Assembly (NCBI GenBank): GCA_033762815.1
Contig: JANRLF010000004.1
Coordinates: forward strand, 1-64,000
Direction of reading: 5' to 3'
Origin: JANRLF01 sp033762815
Lineage (GTDB): Bacteria > Bacteroidota > Bacteroidia > Chitinophagales > CAIOSU01
Length of the DNA stretch: 64,000 nt
How positions within the stretch are numbered: the stretch's first letter is position 1; each line of letters starts with the position of its first letter. Positions 54,274 through 63,431 of the stretch are shown in pieces. A program made the position numbers and the translations under genes. The notes beneath the pieces were generated by a model, which was not told the DNA's origin, did no database searches, and saw nothing but the letters and a program-made list of their open reading frames with translations.

Positions 54274-55641
54274 ATGCTTTTTCATAAAACTTGGCTTTCT
54301 AAACTCACATGCCTCTTGTTGATATCCTATATATGGATATTCAATTTCACAGATATGGCTTGGCGCAGAAACAATTGTGTGCTGTGCTATGATGCGTTGT
54401 CTTATTACGCATACCTTCCGGCAACGTTTATTCACCACGATTTAAGCCTAAGTTATGTTCAAGAGGAACCAGGCGCACTTGATGGCCATTACCATTATCA
54501 CCTAAGCCCGACTGGCAAACGCATCATCAAAACCAGTTATGGTATGGCATTGCTCTACCTGCCATTTTTTTTAATCGCATATATAGCTGAATATTTCCGT
54601 GGGGATTTACATGGAGGCTTTAGTGAGGAATATGTCAAATGGATCGTTCTTGGGGCAGGCCTGTATGCAAGTATAGGATTGTTGCTGCTTCGTTGGCTTC
54701 TTGATCGTTTTTTCAATCCTATTGTCAGTGGCCTTACATTGCTGGCTATTTTCTTAGGCACCAATTTGCTGTTTTATACTTTCAGTTCCCCCAGCATGCC
54801 GCATGTTTATGGCTTCACTTTACTGCTATTGTGGCTTTATTGTTATATTAAATGGTTGGAACGTCCCACTATTTCCAGCACGATAATAATTGGACTACTG
54901 TCAGGAATTATTGCCCTCGTTAGGCCGACCAATGTTTTTATCCTAGTTTTTATTCCACTATGGGGCTTAAGTACTGAAAATGGCATATTGCATCAAATAG
55001 GATTACTGTTTTCACGAAGATGGAAATTACTGTTGATGGGCATGTGTTTTTTTATCCCTTGGATTCCCCAATTCATTTACTGGCATTACCAAGCTGGAAA
55101 TTGGCTGTTTTTCTCTTACCAGCACGAGCGTTTTTTCTGGGACGATCCAGAAATCATTAATGGTCTTTTCAGCTATAAAAAAGGTTGGTTGCTGTATACA
55201 CCCGTTATGGTGCTGGCTTGGTTAGGTTTGCCACTTCTAAATCGTTATGTTAAGGCGGCAAGATGGGCAGTGCCTGCTTTACTGTTCTTAAGCTTGTACG
55301 TACTCATGTGCTGGTGGAGTTGGTGGTATGGTGGTAGCTATGGGAACAGAGCTTTTATTGATTTGTATGGACTGCTTGCGCTGCCTTTAGCGGCCAGTAT
55401 TCAGTTTTGTTATGATAAAGGCCGTAATGCTGCAATTGCTGCCAGCATATTGGTACTGTTTTTCATAGGACACAATATTTTTCAAATGGAGCAATACAAA
55501 CACGGAGCAATCCATTATATAGCTATGACTAAGGAAGCATATTGGGATTCATTTGGAAGAATACATCCCTCCAAAACATTCGATACCCTTTTGAACCATA
55601 AGCGTCCCAGGCAGCCTGAGTTAAACGAACCAGAGCCTTGA
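54274..55641 (+). CDS. Polytopic membrane protein, possibly a glycosyltransferase
   Basis: A 455-residue protein with about ten hydrophobic helices. It resembles GT-C (PMT/ArnT-like) proteins in general shape: a first helix followed by an extracytoplasmic loop with acidic residues (CYDALSYYAYLPATF), then paired helices to the C-terminus. No definite catalytic motif can be named, so the glycosyltransferase idea is weak. It is divergent from the subtilase and 46 bp upstream of the ligase gene. Confidence 0.7.
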   Translation: MLFHKTWLSKLTCLLLISYIWIFNFTDMAWRRNNCVLCYDALSYYAYLPATFIHHDLSLSYVQEEPGALDGHYHYHLSPTGKRIIKTSYGMALLYLPFFLIAYIAEYFRGDLHGGFSEEYVKWIVLGAGLYASIGLLLLRWLLDRFFNPIVSGLTLLAIFLGTNLLFYTFSSPSMPHVYGFTLLLLWLYCYIKWLERPTISSTIIIGLLSGIIALVRPTNVFILVFIPLWGLSTENGILHQIGLLFSRRWKLLLMGMCFFIPWIPQFIYWHYQAGNWLFFSYQHERFFWDDPEIINGLFSYKKGWLLYTPVMVLAWLGLPLLNRYVKAARWAVPALLFLSLYVLMCWWSWWYGGSYGNRAFIDLYGLLALPLAASIQFCYDKGRNAAIAASILVLFFIGHNIFQMEQYKHGAIHYIAMTKEAYWDSFGRIHPSKTFDTLLNHKRPRQPELNEPEP

Positions 55642-55674
55642 TTTGTCTCTCCTCACTTATAGCTAAGGATTATT

Positions 55675-55682
55675 TATTTTTG
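55675..55682 (+). promoter_or_regulatory. Candidate -7 element directly upstream of the double D-Ala ligase gene
   Basis: TATTTTTG is a perfect match to TAnnTTTG and ends 5 bp before the ATG at 55688, which suggests a leaderless or nearly leaderless transcript. The nearest TTTG (55642-55645) is 29 bp upstream, longer than the usual spacing. Confidence 0.45.
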
Positions 55683-55687
55683 CGGTA

Positions 55688-58363
55688 ATGAGAATAGGCA
55701 TTTTCTTCGGTGGGCCTTCCAGGGAAAGGGAAATCTCTTTCGCCGGTGGCAGGACGGTATATGACAATCTGAACAAGGCCATTTTCGAACCTGTACCTAT
55801 CTTTGTTGACAGCCGCCGCAACTTTGTATTGCTCGACTGGCAATACATTTATAAAGGCACTATCCGCGATTTTTATCCCCCGCTTTCTTTTATACCGGAT
55901 ACCCCTGAGAAATTCCAAATCTATTTGGAAAGTTTAGCTGAGCTGAGCTCTGACGAATACGACCAACTGATTGCGCAAGTTGGAAAAAAACTATTGCCAC
56001 ATGAATTGCCCCAATACATTGATTTTGCTTTCTTAGCCTTACACGGTGTATTTGGTGAGGATGGGCAAATTCAAGGCCTGTTGGAAACTTTGGCTATTCC
56101 ATACTCCGGCTCTGGCATCTTGCCATCAGCCATTGGCATGAACAAAGGGTTCCAAAAAAGGGTACAATTGCGCAGTGGCATGCATGTGCCTAAGTTCATT
56201 TCTGTTAGTCGGTCAATGTGGGAGCAAATACCTGCTACTGATTTATTAGAACAGGCCAAAAGCATCTTGGGCGATAAATTGGTAGTAAAACCTGCCAATC
56301 AAGGTTCATCCATTGGCGTATCTATAGTATCAGTTGAATTGGGGGCATTTATCAGAGCAATGGATAAGGCTTTCTTCCAGATGCGCCTAGAGTCGTGGGA
56401 ATGGTTGACCAAAAGCAGGGAAGAAAAAGTGGCTTTTGTCCGCAACCTTACCGATATCCGCGAAGGCTTGGGCCTTCCCTTGAAAATTGGCAACGCCATT
56501 GTTTACCAGCCTACAGAATTGCTTCAATACATTGAGCAACATTTTACCAATCATAAGGAAGACTTATTGCTGCAAGCTTTTGATAATGAAAACGAGGTGC
56601 TTTTAGAAGAGTTTTTAGAAGGGAAAGAGTTTTCATGTATTGTTATCCGCACTGAAAACGGAAAAGCAGTGGCACTCCCTCCTACTGAAATTGTAAAGGG
56701 AAAAGAAGTATTTGACTACCGCTCAAAATATTTGGCAGGCCTATCAAGAAAAATCACCCCTATACAACTGCCTGATGAGGACATACAAGCCATTAGAAGG
56801 GATTGTGAAGAATTGTTCCATTATTTTGGCTTCCATGTGTATGCTCGTATCGATGGTTTTGTAAAGCAGGATAGCACCATCTATTTGAATGACCCCAATA
56901 CCACTTCGGGTATGTTGCCATCCTCGTTTTTCTTTCATCAGGCAGCAGAAATTGGCTTGAATCCATCGCAATTCCTAACCTACATTATTCGAGTTTCCCT
57001 ACAAGAAAGGTTATATGGCAGCCAATACCAGCCACAAGTAGATAATCTTTTGAAGCAATTGGATACCCGGCTGGAAAACTTGCGCCAACAAGGCAGTAAT
57101 AAACAACGGGTGGCAATTATCATGGGCGGCTATTCATCAGAACGGCACATTTCCGTAGAAAGTGGCAGAAACGTGTTTGAGAAACTGGCCTCATCAGATA
57201 AATATGAACCATTTCCCGTATTCCTAACAGGCAATGACCAGCATTTTGATTTGTATCAAATCCCTATCAACGTGCTGCTAAAAGACAATGCGGACGATAT
57301 TAAAGAAAAGGTACTAAATGCCAAGCGACACCCTTTACTGGATGCGATAAGACAGGAGTGTGCCACTATTACCGACAAGTATGCCAATAAGGATATTGTA
57401 TTCAAGCCTATCCCTTTAACTTTCAAGCAACTGGCCGAAAAAGCAGATGCTGTATTTATAGCTTTGCATGGCCGCCCGGGTGAGGACGGAGCCTTACAGC
57501 AAAAGTTGGAAGCGGTAGGATTGCCCTATAATGGTTCGGGAGTGGAAAGCTCGTCCATCACTATTAACAAATATGATACTAACCAGCTCCTGAAAAGCTA
57601 CGGCTTTACTGTAGCTCATCAAACCCTGTATCATAAAAGTGATTACCAAGAAGATATGTGCGGCCTGATTGACCGTATATTGGGAGACTACAGTTTCCCA
57701 TTCATAGCCAAGCCGGTAGATGATGGTTGTAGCTCGGCTGTAAAAAAAATAAAGTCAAGAGAAGAACTGGAAGCGTTCCTAGCTTTATTGTTCAGGGACA
57801 TGGACGATTTGAACCCATTTGCAGCAGAGGTATTAAAGCTGAAACCGAAAGAAGAATTCTCGAAGAAAGAAATGGTTTTGGTAGAGAATTTTATCGATCA
57901 GCAAAATGCGAAGTATTTTTTGGAAATAACAGGCGGCATGCTTACCCACTGGACTGATCACGGCCCTGAGTATGAAGTGTTCGAGCCTTCAGAAACCCTT
58001 GCGGGAGCTGAAGTGCTGTCTTTGGAAGAGAAATTCTTGGCTGGGGAAGGCCAAAATATAACACCAGCCCGTTTTGGCAAAGACGCTATTGAATATCAAC
58101 ACATTGCAAGTCGTGTAAAAGCTGACCTAAAAAAAGTTGCTACCATTTTAAAAGTGGAAGGCTATTGCCGTATTGATGCATTTGTACGTGTTTCGCATAA
58201 CATGGATGTGGAAACAATAATAATTGAAGTAAATTCGTTACCTGGCATGACCCCAGCAACCGTTATTTTCCATCAAGCGGCCATTAATGGGTATAAGCCT
58301 TATGATTTTATTGATAAGATATTAGCATACAGTTTTAAACGCAACCAGGTTGGACAATCTTAA
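55688..58363 (+). CDS. ddl: Tandem double-module D-alanine-D-alanine ligase (ATP-grasp)
   Basis: An 891-residue protein made of two consecutive Ddl-like modules, each usually a 300-370-residue enzyme; no frameshift is involved. Module 1 (about 1-455): IGIFFGGPSREREISFAGG, LHGVFGEDG, VVKPANQGSSIGVS, LLEEFLEGKEFS, DYRSKYLAGL, ending in NDPNTTSGM (about 401). Module 2 (about 473-891): VAIIMGGYSSERHISVESG, LHGRPGEDGALQ, IAKPVDDGCSSAV, the degenerate VENFIDQQNAKYF, and the canonical C-terminal metal motif EVNSLPGMTP (about 847). Each module has lost some canonical residues that the other keeps. It precedes a PASTA protein gene, the usual Bacteroidota setting for ddl. Confidence 0.88.
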   Translation: MRIGIFFGGPSREREISFAGGRTVYDNLNKAIFEPVPIFVDSRRNFVLLDWQYIYKGTIRDFYPPLSFIPDTPEKFQIYLESLAELSSDEYDQLIAQVGKKLLPHELPQYIDFAFLALHGVFGEDGQIQGLLETLAIPYSGSGILPSAIGMNKGFQKRVQLRSGMHVPKFISVSRSMWEQIPATDLLEQAKSILGDKLVVKPANQGSSIGVSIVSVELGAFIRAMDKAFFQMRLESWEWLTKSREEKVAFVRNLTDIREGLGLPLKIGNAIVYQPTELLQYIEQHFTNHKEDLLLQAFDNENEVLLEEFLEGKEFSCIVIRTENGKAVALPPTEIVKGKEVFDYRSKYLAGLSRKITPIQLPDEDIQAIRRDCEELFHYFGFHVYARIDGFVKQDSTIYLNDPNTTSGMLPSSFFFHQAAEIGLNPSQFLTYIIRVSLQERLYGSQYQPQVDNLLKQLDTRLENLRQQGSNKQRVAIIMGGYSSERHISVESGRNVFEKLASSDKYEPFPVFLTGNDQHFDLYQIPINVLLKDNADDIKEKVLNAKRHPLLDAIRQECATITDKYANKDIVFKPIPLTFKQLAEKADAVFIALHGRPGEDGALQQKLEAVGLPYNGSGVESSSITINKYDTNQLLKSYGFTVAHQTLYHKSDYQEDMCGLIDRILGDYSFPFIAKPVDDGCSSAVKKIKSREELEAFLALLFRDMDDLNPFAAEVLKLKPKEEFSKKEMVLVENFIDQQNAKYFLEITGGMLTHWTDHGPEYEVFEPSETLAGAEVLSLEEKFLAGEGQNITPARFGKDAIEYQHIASRVKADLKKVATILKVEGYCRIDAFVRVSHNMDVETIIIEVNSLPGMTPATVIFHQAAINGYKPYDFIDKILAYSFKRNQVGQS

Positions 58364-59147
58364 GGCATTCCTTCTTAGCAGGGTTTTCTGGATTAATGTT
58401 TTGATAGCAGTATTGCTATTTTTTATGGCCACATGTGGTGTGCTGGCATCGCTCGATAGTTATACCAATCATGGGGAGAGCATCACTGTACGCGACTTGC
58501 GGGGAATGACCATTGACGAGGTAAAAAAAGCATTGGGCGATAGCAAGCTGGAATTTATCGTAAGTGATTCAACTTATCAAGCCAATAAAAAGGGCGAAAC
58601 AGTTTTGGATCAAGACCCAAAGCCTGGAGCAAAGGTTAAAGAACACCGCACTATATACCTGACAATCAATGCCAAAAAAGCACCAAAAGTAAAAATGCCG
58701 TATTTGATTGACAAATCATTGAGGCAGGCTATTAGTGAACTGGAAAGTAGAGATTTAAAACTCGGGGAAAAAATATACAAACCCGATATTGCCAAAGATG
58801 CGGTATTGGAGCAATTGTACAATGGGGAGCCCATCGATTCGGGCACCATGATTGCTAAAGGAAGTACCATTAACTTAGTAATAGGTAGTGGTTCGGAAGG
58901 CCAAGGCGAAGTTCCGGCATTGGTAGGCTTATCGTATGAGGAAGCCAAAATAGTATTGATGGAGTATTCGTTGAATATTGGTTCCACTGTTTACGATGGC
59001 AGCGTAAGCGATAGTGCCAGTGCTAAAATAGTGCGTACTGTACCTGAACAGGGGGCAATCATAAAAATGGGCGAAGCAGTAGATTTGTTTTTCTCTAACG
59101 AAGTACCTGAAAACGAAGCGGCGACTGAGGATGGCGCAGTAGAATAA
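58350..59147 (+). CDS. Membrane-anchored protein with three PASTA domains
   Basis: A 265-residue protein. The TTG start at 58350, overlapping the ligase gene by 14 bp, retains the membrane anchor (SRVFWINVLIAVLLFF); the next ATG would remove it. Three PASTA domains follow at about 45-110, 112-180 and 182-250 (e.g. VRDLRGMTIDEVKKALGDS, VPALVGLSYEEAKIVLMEY), which can bind peptidoglycan stems. The C-terminus is acidic. No kinase domain is fused. Its place after ddl suggests a cell-wall role. Confidence 0.87.
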   Translation: MDNLKAFLLSRVFWINVLIAVLLFFMATCGVLASLDSYTNHGESITVRDLRGMTIDEVKKALGDSKLEFIVSDSTYQANKKGETVLDQDPKPGAKVKEHRTIYLTINAKKAPKVKMPYLIDKSLRQAISELESRDLKLGEKIYKPDIAKDAVLEQLYNGEPIDSGTMIAKGSTINLVIGSGSEGQGEVPALVGLSYEEAKIVLMEYSLNIGSTVYDGSVSDSASAKIVRTVPEQGAIIKMGEAVDLFFSNEVPENEAATEDGAVE

Positions 59148-59150
59148 AAG

Positions 59151-61022
59151 ATGAAGCAAAGCAACATAATATGGTTTATTGCGGGCATGGTATTACTGCA
59201 CCTTCCACTTTGGGGCCAAGTGGAAGTGGTTTCGGAATTGGACTACAACCCCGCATTGATAGGAAAAACAGCCAACAGCTTCAAAAGCCGTGCTATCGAT
59301 ACTTTGCAATTGCCCTTTAGAGACGATTTCTCGTACCGCAGTGAATACCCTGATACAGCAAAATGGATTGATAACCAAGTATTTATCAACAACACCTACG
59401 CAACCGCTAAAATCAGTTTAGGGGTAGCCACTTTTGATGGCCTCAATGCAGTAGGAAGGCCGCACAACAATGGTGTCAATACGGTTATCGATGGAGGTGC
59501 CGATACTTTGACCAGCAAGCCCATTGACCTAAGCAGTGTGACTGTAGATGATAGCGTGTACCTAAGTTTCGCATTTCAGCCAAAAGGGATTGGAGACTTT
59601 CCGGACAGAGGCGATTCTTTAGTACTTGAATTCAGCATCAATGATTCGGTTTGGAACATTGTCTGGTCGCAGGACGGCTATACCTCAGATGTTACCAACC
59701 CAATATTCCAGGATGTTTTCATCTTGATTGATAATCCATTTTTTTTCCGTAACGATTTTCAGTTCCGTTTTAGAAATAGGGCCACCATTACTGGCAATAA
59801 TGACCACTGGCACTTGGACTACGTTAATTTGAACAACAACCGCACCGTTACCGATTCCAGCAAAAGCGACCTTACATTTACCATTGAGCCGAGCAACTTT
59901 TTGCGCACTTATACCTCCATGCCTTGGGGGCACTTTTATGATTATCAATTACAGGAAGTGAGGGATACGATAGCCTTTTGTTTGAAAAACAACCAATCAG
60001 CTGCTTTTTCACCTGACATTACTGCCGATGTATTTGAAAAGCGCAGCGGCGATGTGTTGAATGCAACCCCGTTTACAGGGGGGTTTACCCTACAATCGGA
60101 AGAAGAGCGTTGCTTTTTTAGAACTACCGATTTCTTTACCCCCATTACCTATACCCCTGCAGATACCGATAGCGTGGTGATAGCATTGCGCACTTTCGTC
60201 GATGCGCCTGGCAGCGACGTATACAGGGATAATGATACGGCCTTGGGCTGCGTTAACTTTTTTAACTATTTTGCTTATGACGATGGTATTGCTGAAAAAG
60301 GCTATGGTCTTGCTGGAGCTACGGGGTTAAAGAAGTTTGCCTATCAATTCCATCTCAATCACCCAGATACCCTGAGGGCGGTACAGATACACTTCACACA
60401 CATCGACCAAGATGCCAGTAATGAACTATTCTCTTTGTTCGTTTGGAACAACATTAATAAAGCCAATAATCCCCAAGGGCAGGATGACACGCTTTATTAT
60501 ATCGATTTTCAGCAACCACGGTATGTGGACAGCTTAAACGGGTTCGCTACTTATATTATTGACCCACCCTTATTGGTGCAGGATACCATGTACATTGGTT
60601 GGCAACAAACTGGGCAAATCAATATACAAGTAGGATTGGACATGAACAACAGCGCAAGGGAGCATATGTACATTAACACCAATGATACTTGGTTCGAATC
60701 GCAAATATCGGCTGGTGCACCCATGATTCGCGCCCTAGTAGGTAAATATGTCGATTTGGTGGGGATTGATGAAAATAACGGTGACAAACCAACCTTGTTA
60801 GTTTACCCTAACCCCGTAAAAGATAGATTGTTTTTTAATAAACCTTCAAACAATGCCCAAGCACAAGTGCAAATTTTTGATTTGGCCGGCAGATTAGTTT
60901 TTACCGAAACGACAACCGATAACTTCGTGGAGGTGACTACCCTTGAAAATGGCTTATATCTTTTAAGGCTAATTGATAATGAAGGGCAAAGCCAAATTAG
61001 CCGCTTTATAAAACTACAATAG
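59151..61022 (+). CDS. T9SS type A sorting-domain protein, 623 residues
   Basis: A secreted protein with a signal peptide (about 1-22, IIWFIAGMVLLHLPLWGQ). The body is beta-rich with a jelly-roll-like region (about 55-225; LPFRDDFSYRSEYPDTAKWI, WHLDYVNLNNNRT) similar to surface carbohydrate- or protein-binding modules. The final ~80 residues (LLVYPNPVKDRLFF, NGLYLLRL, SRFIKLQ) are the sorting domain. It starts 3 bp after the PASTA gene, so a shared transcript is likely. No catalytic motif is recognisable. Confidence 0.87.
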   Translation: MKQSNIIWFIAGMVLLHLPLWGQVEVVSELDYNPALIGKTANSFKSRAIDTLQLPFRDDFSYRSEYPDTAKWIDNQVFINNTYATAKISLGVATFDGLNAVGRPHNNGVNTVIDGGADTLTSKPIDLSSVTVDDSVYLSFAFQPKGIGDFPDRGDSLVLEFSINDSVWNIVWSQDGYTSDVTNPIFQDVFILIDNPFFFRNDFQFRFRNRATITGNNDHWHLDYVNLNNNRTVTDSSKSDLTFTIEPSNFLRTYTSMPWGHFYDYQLQEVRDTIAFCLKNNQSAAFSPDITADVFEKRSGDVLNATPFTGGFTLQSEEERCFFRTTDFFTPITYTPADTDSVVIALRTFVDAPGSDVYRDNDTALGCVNFFNYFAYDDGIAEKGYGLAGATGLKKFAYQFHLNHPDTLRAVQIHFTHIDQDASNELFSLFVWNNINKANNPQGQDDTLYYIDFQQPRYVDSLNGFATYIIDPPLLVQDTMYIGWQQTGQINIQVGLDMNNSAREHMYINTNDTWFESQISAGAPMIRALVGKYVDLVGIDENNGDKPTLLVYPNPVKDRLFFNKPSNNAQAQVQIFDLAGRLVFTETTTDNFVEVTTLENGLYLLRLIDNEGQSQISRFIKLQ

Positions 61023-61023
61023 A

Positions 61024-61419
61024 TTGGGTGCTGTTCTCTTATTCGATGGGGTATGCAATGTTTGCAATGCAACTGTTAACTTTATCATGAAACGGGACAA
61101 AAATGGCTATTTCCAATTTGCTTCGCTGCAATCTGATTATGCACAACAACAGCTTACCCAAGCTGGCTATAAGACTAGCGATTTTGATTCAGTGGTATTA
61201 ATGGAAAATGGGAAATTTTACTTTCGTTCAACAGCGGCATTAAAGGTGGCAAAGCAACTGAACGGCTTGTGGCCATTGTTATATGTTTTCATTATACTGC
61301 CCCCTTTTATCCGAAATGCTATTTATAATTTCATTGCTCGGAACCGATACAAATGGTTTGGGAAGCGGGATACTTGCCGCATAGCAACACCTGAGGAGAA
61401 ATCTAGGTTTATAGATTGA
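61024..61419 (+). CDS. DCC-family thiol-disulfide oxidoreductase-like protein
   Basis: A 131-residue thioredoxin-fold DUF393/DCC protein with the signature FDGVCNVCN (Asp8, Cys11, Cys14). It starts at TTG 61024, one base after the previous stop, which suggests coupling. KRDKNGYFQFASLQSDYA and SVVLMENGKFYFRSTAALKV are conserved family segments. Its substrate is unknown. Its stop is directly adjacent to the stop of the opposing response-regulator gene. Confidence 0.87.
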   Translation: MGAVLLFDGVCNVCNATVNFIMKRDKNGYFQFASLQSDYAQQQLTQAGYKTSDFDSVVLMENGKFYFRSTAALKVAKQLNGLWPLLYVFIILPPFIRNAIYNFIARNRYKWFGKRDTCRIATPEEKSRFID

Positions 61420-61782
61420 TCAGTTGATGTGGGTTTCTATCACCTTCACCAGTCTATCTATATCGAAGGGCTTGGCGATATAATCATTCGCCCCTACCCT
61501 TTCCGCTATCTTTTGTACGTCATTGTTTGCAGAAAACAGTATAACGGGAAGGTCTTTAGTTAAGTCGGTAGTTTTTAATATTCGAGTATATTCCTCACCT
61601 CCTACTTCCGGTATGCGCAAATCCATCAATACTAAATCAGGCTTAGTTTCAGACACTAAAGCAATAATATCTTTGCAATAAGGGGAAATTTCCACTTTAT
61701 AGCCCTTAGCTTCCAAGATTATCTTTGTAACCAACCCGATATCTATATCGTCATCACATATAAGTATCCGCTTTTGCACCAT
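61420..61782 (-). CDS. Single-domain response regulator (CheY-like)
   Basis: A 120-residue receiver domain alone. Acidic pocket Asp10-Asp11-Asp12 (ICDDDID), phospho-acceptor Asp54 (VLMDLRIP), switch Ser/Thr in ILFSANN and conserved Lys in DYIAKPF are present. It lacks an output domain and no cognate kinase is adjacent; it probably acts in a phosphorelay or binds a partner protein. Confidence 0.93.
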   Translation of the reverse strand: MVQKRILICDDDIDIGLVTKIILEAKGYKVEISPYCKDIIALVSETKPDLVLMDLRIPEVGGEEYTRILKTTDLTKDLPVILFSANNDVQKIAERVGANDYIAKPFDIDRLVKVIETHIN

Positions 61783-61953
61783 TAGTTCTTTTCAATTACC
61801 ATAAAATTAAGCCAACAGAACCAGCACACCGTTCATTAACCATACTTTAACTAAACAACTAGCGCCAATATTACTTTTATACATGTAATAGAAGATGATA
61901 AATTTAGGTTTTTTCACGAAGTCGGTCAAAAAACTTATTTCCTCAATTGTTAG

Positions 61954-62628
61954 TTACTTTTTCTTTTCCTCCTCCTGGGGTTGTTTCCTAAAGAGAAATG
62001 TTTTGCTCAAGGCATCCATGTTCCTATCAAAGCTGGAAGCAGCATCATCAATGCTCACAATGGCAGAATTTACATTGTTTATCAGGGTTTTATCGGTCAT
62101 TAAAGCCCCTATGGTACCCTCACCATTCTTGATTTTTTCGCTTATGTCCGATAAGTTGGCGGTCAGTTCCGCGGCATTATCGCTCACTTCTTTTATTGAC
62201 ACCATCACATCTTCCATATCCACTGGCTTTATGGTTAACAATACTTCCCCATCTTCAATTTGCTCAGATGCATAAGAACCATTGGTAATGGTAACTAGCT
62301 TATTGCCCATAAGACCTTCTGAACCTATACTAGCCTTCGAGTCTTTTTTAATGTGCTTTCTAACTTTTTCATCAACAGATAGCACTACCTGCACCGAAGT
62401 ATCGTTCAGGATGCTGATATTGGTTACTGTGCCAACATTGATTCCCGCAAAACGGACATTATTGCCTGCCTGCAATCCCCCAACATTTTTGAAAACACAG
62501 ACCACTTTAAAGGTGCCGCCGAAGAGGTTTTGCCTACTGCCCAATATGTAAACCAATCCGATAAACAGGCCTAAACCTAGCAACACGAATACACCCGTTT
62601 TTATTTGACTACGTCTTTCTTTTTCCAT
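61954..62628 (-). CDS. mlaD: MlaD/MCE-family lipid transport protein
   Basis: A 224-residue protein with one N-terminal transmembrane helix (VFVLLGLGLFIGLVYILG) and a single MCE domain (about 40-125; VCVFKNVGGLQAGNNVRFAG, ASIGSEGLMGNKLVTI), followed by a helical tail. MlaD-type hexamers shuttle phospholipids between the membranes. It is the third gene of an mlaE-mlaF-mlaD operon. Its tail (EKIKNGEGTIGALM) resembles other Bacteroidota MCE proteins. Confidence 0.93.
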   Translation of the reverse strand: MEKERRSQIKTGVFVLLGLGLFIGLVYILGSRQNLFGGTFKVVCVFKNVGGLQAGNNVRFAGINVGTVTNISILNDTSVQVVLSVDEKVRKHIKKDSKASIGSEGLMGNKLVTITNGSYASEQIEDGEVLLTIKPVDMEDVMVSIKEVSDNAAELTANLSDISEKIKNGEGTIGALMTDKTLINNVNSAIVSIDDAASSFDRNMDALSKTFLFRKQPQEEEKKK

Positions 62629-62640
62629 GGTATTGAATCG

Positions 62641-63417
62641 TTAAATAAAAAAATCTTTCACCCATTTGTCATCCGTGTTTTGCAAAGTTTCAAAAGTGCC
62701 CTCTGCAGTAAATTTTCCTTCCTTTAGCACATACATCCTATCAGAGGTAATGCGTGCACAAGGCATGTCATGGGTAATGATAATGGATGATATTTTATGC
62801 TTCTCCTGCATTTCTCTAATCAACAGGCTTATTTCCCTTGAAGTGACAGGGTCCAATCCAGTGGTGGGTTCATCATACAGAATTATCTCCGGCTTCAATA
62901 TCAGTGTTCTTGCCAAGCTCATCCGCTTTTGCATTCCGCCCGATAGTTCCGCTGGCATTTTATCAATCGCATCTAAAAGACCTACACTATCCAATGCTTC
63001 TTCCACCATTTCATTCAACTCTGATTGACTTACTTCTTGCAGTTGGCGTTTAACCGGAAATTCCATGTTCTCCCGCACCGACATACTATCATACAGTGCC
63101 CCCCCTTGAAACAAAAAACCAATTTTGCGACGGATTTGCTCCCAATCCTTCGGGCCCATTTCATTTACATCTTTACCCCAAAGCTGCAATTTACCCTCAT
63201 CGGGTTTCAAAAGCCCAACTATACATTTAATGAATACAGACTTACCAGAACCCGATTTTCCCAAAATCACCACATTTTCTGCATCATTCAGATAAAAGTC
63301 AAGACCGTTCAACACCTGCTTCTCACCAAATGACTTTTTCAAGTCCTTGGCATTTACTACCGATTGGTCTTTCGTCGAAAACCTTTTTTGTCTCTCCTGT
63401 AGTAATTCCTCTCTCAC
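62641..63417 (-). CDS. mlaF: ABC transporter ATPase MlaF
   Basis: A 258-residue cytoplasmic ATPase. Walker A GKSGSGKSVFIKC, signature LSGGMQKRMSLART (the M-Q-K form typical of MlaF) and Walker B ILYDEPTTGLDPVTS are all present. It energises phospholipid transport through MlaE. It lies between mlaE and mlaD with 12-14-bp gaps. Confidence 0.95.
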   Translation of the reverse strand: MREELLQERQKRFSTKDQSVVNAKDLKKSFGEKQVLNGLDFYLNDAENVVILGKSGSGKSVFIKCIVGLLKPDEGKLQLWGKDVNEMGPKDWEQIRRKIGFLFQGGALYDSMSVRENMEFPVKRQLQEVSQSELNEMVEEALDSVGLLDAIDKMPAELSGGMQKRMSLARTLILKPEIILYDEPTTGLDPVTSREISLLIREMQEKHKISSIIITHDMPCARITSDRMYVLKEGKFTAEGTFETLQNTDDKWVKDFFI

Positions 63418-63431
63418 CTACCGCCTTTTAC

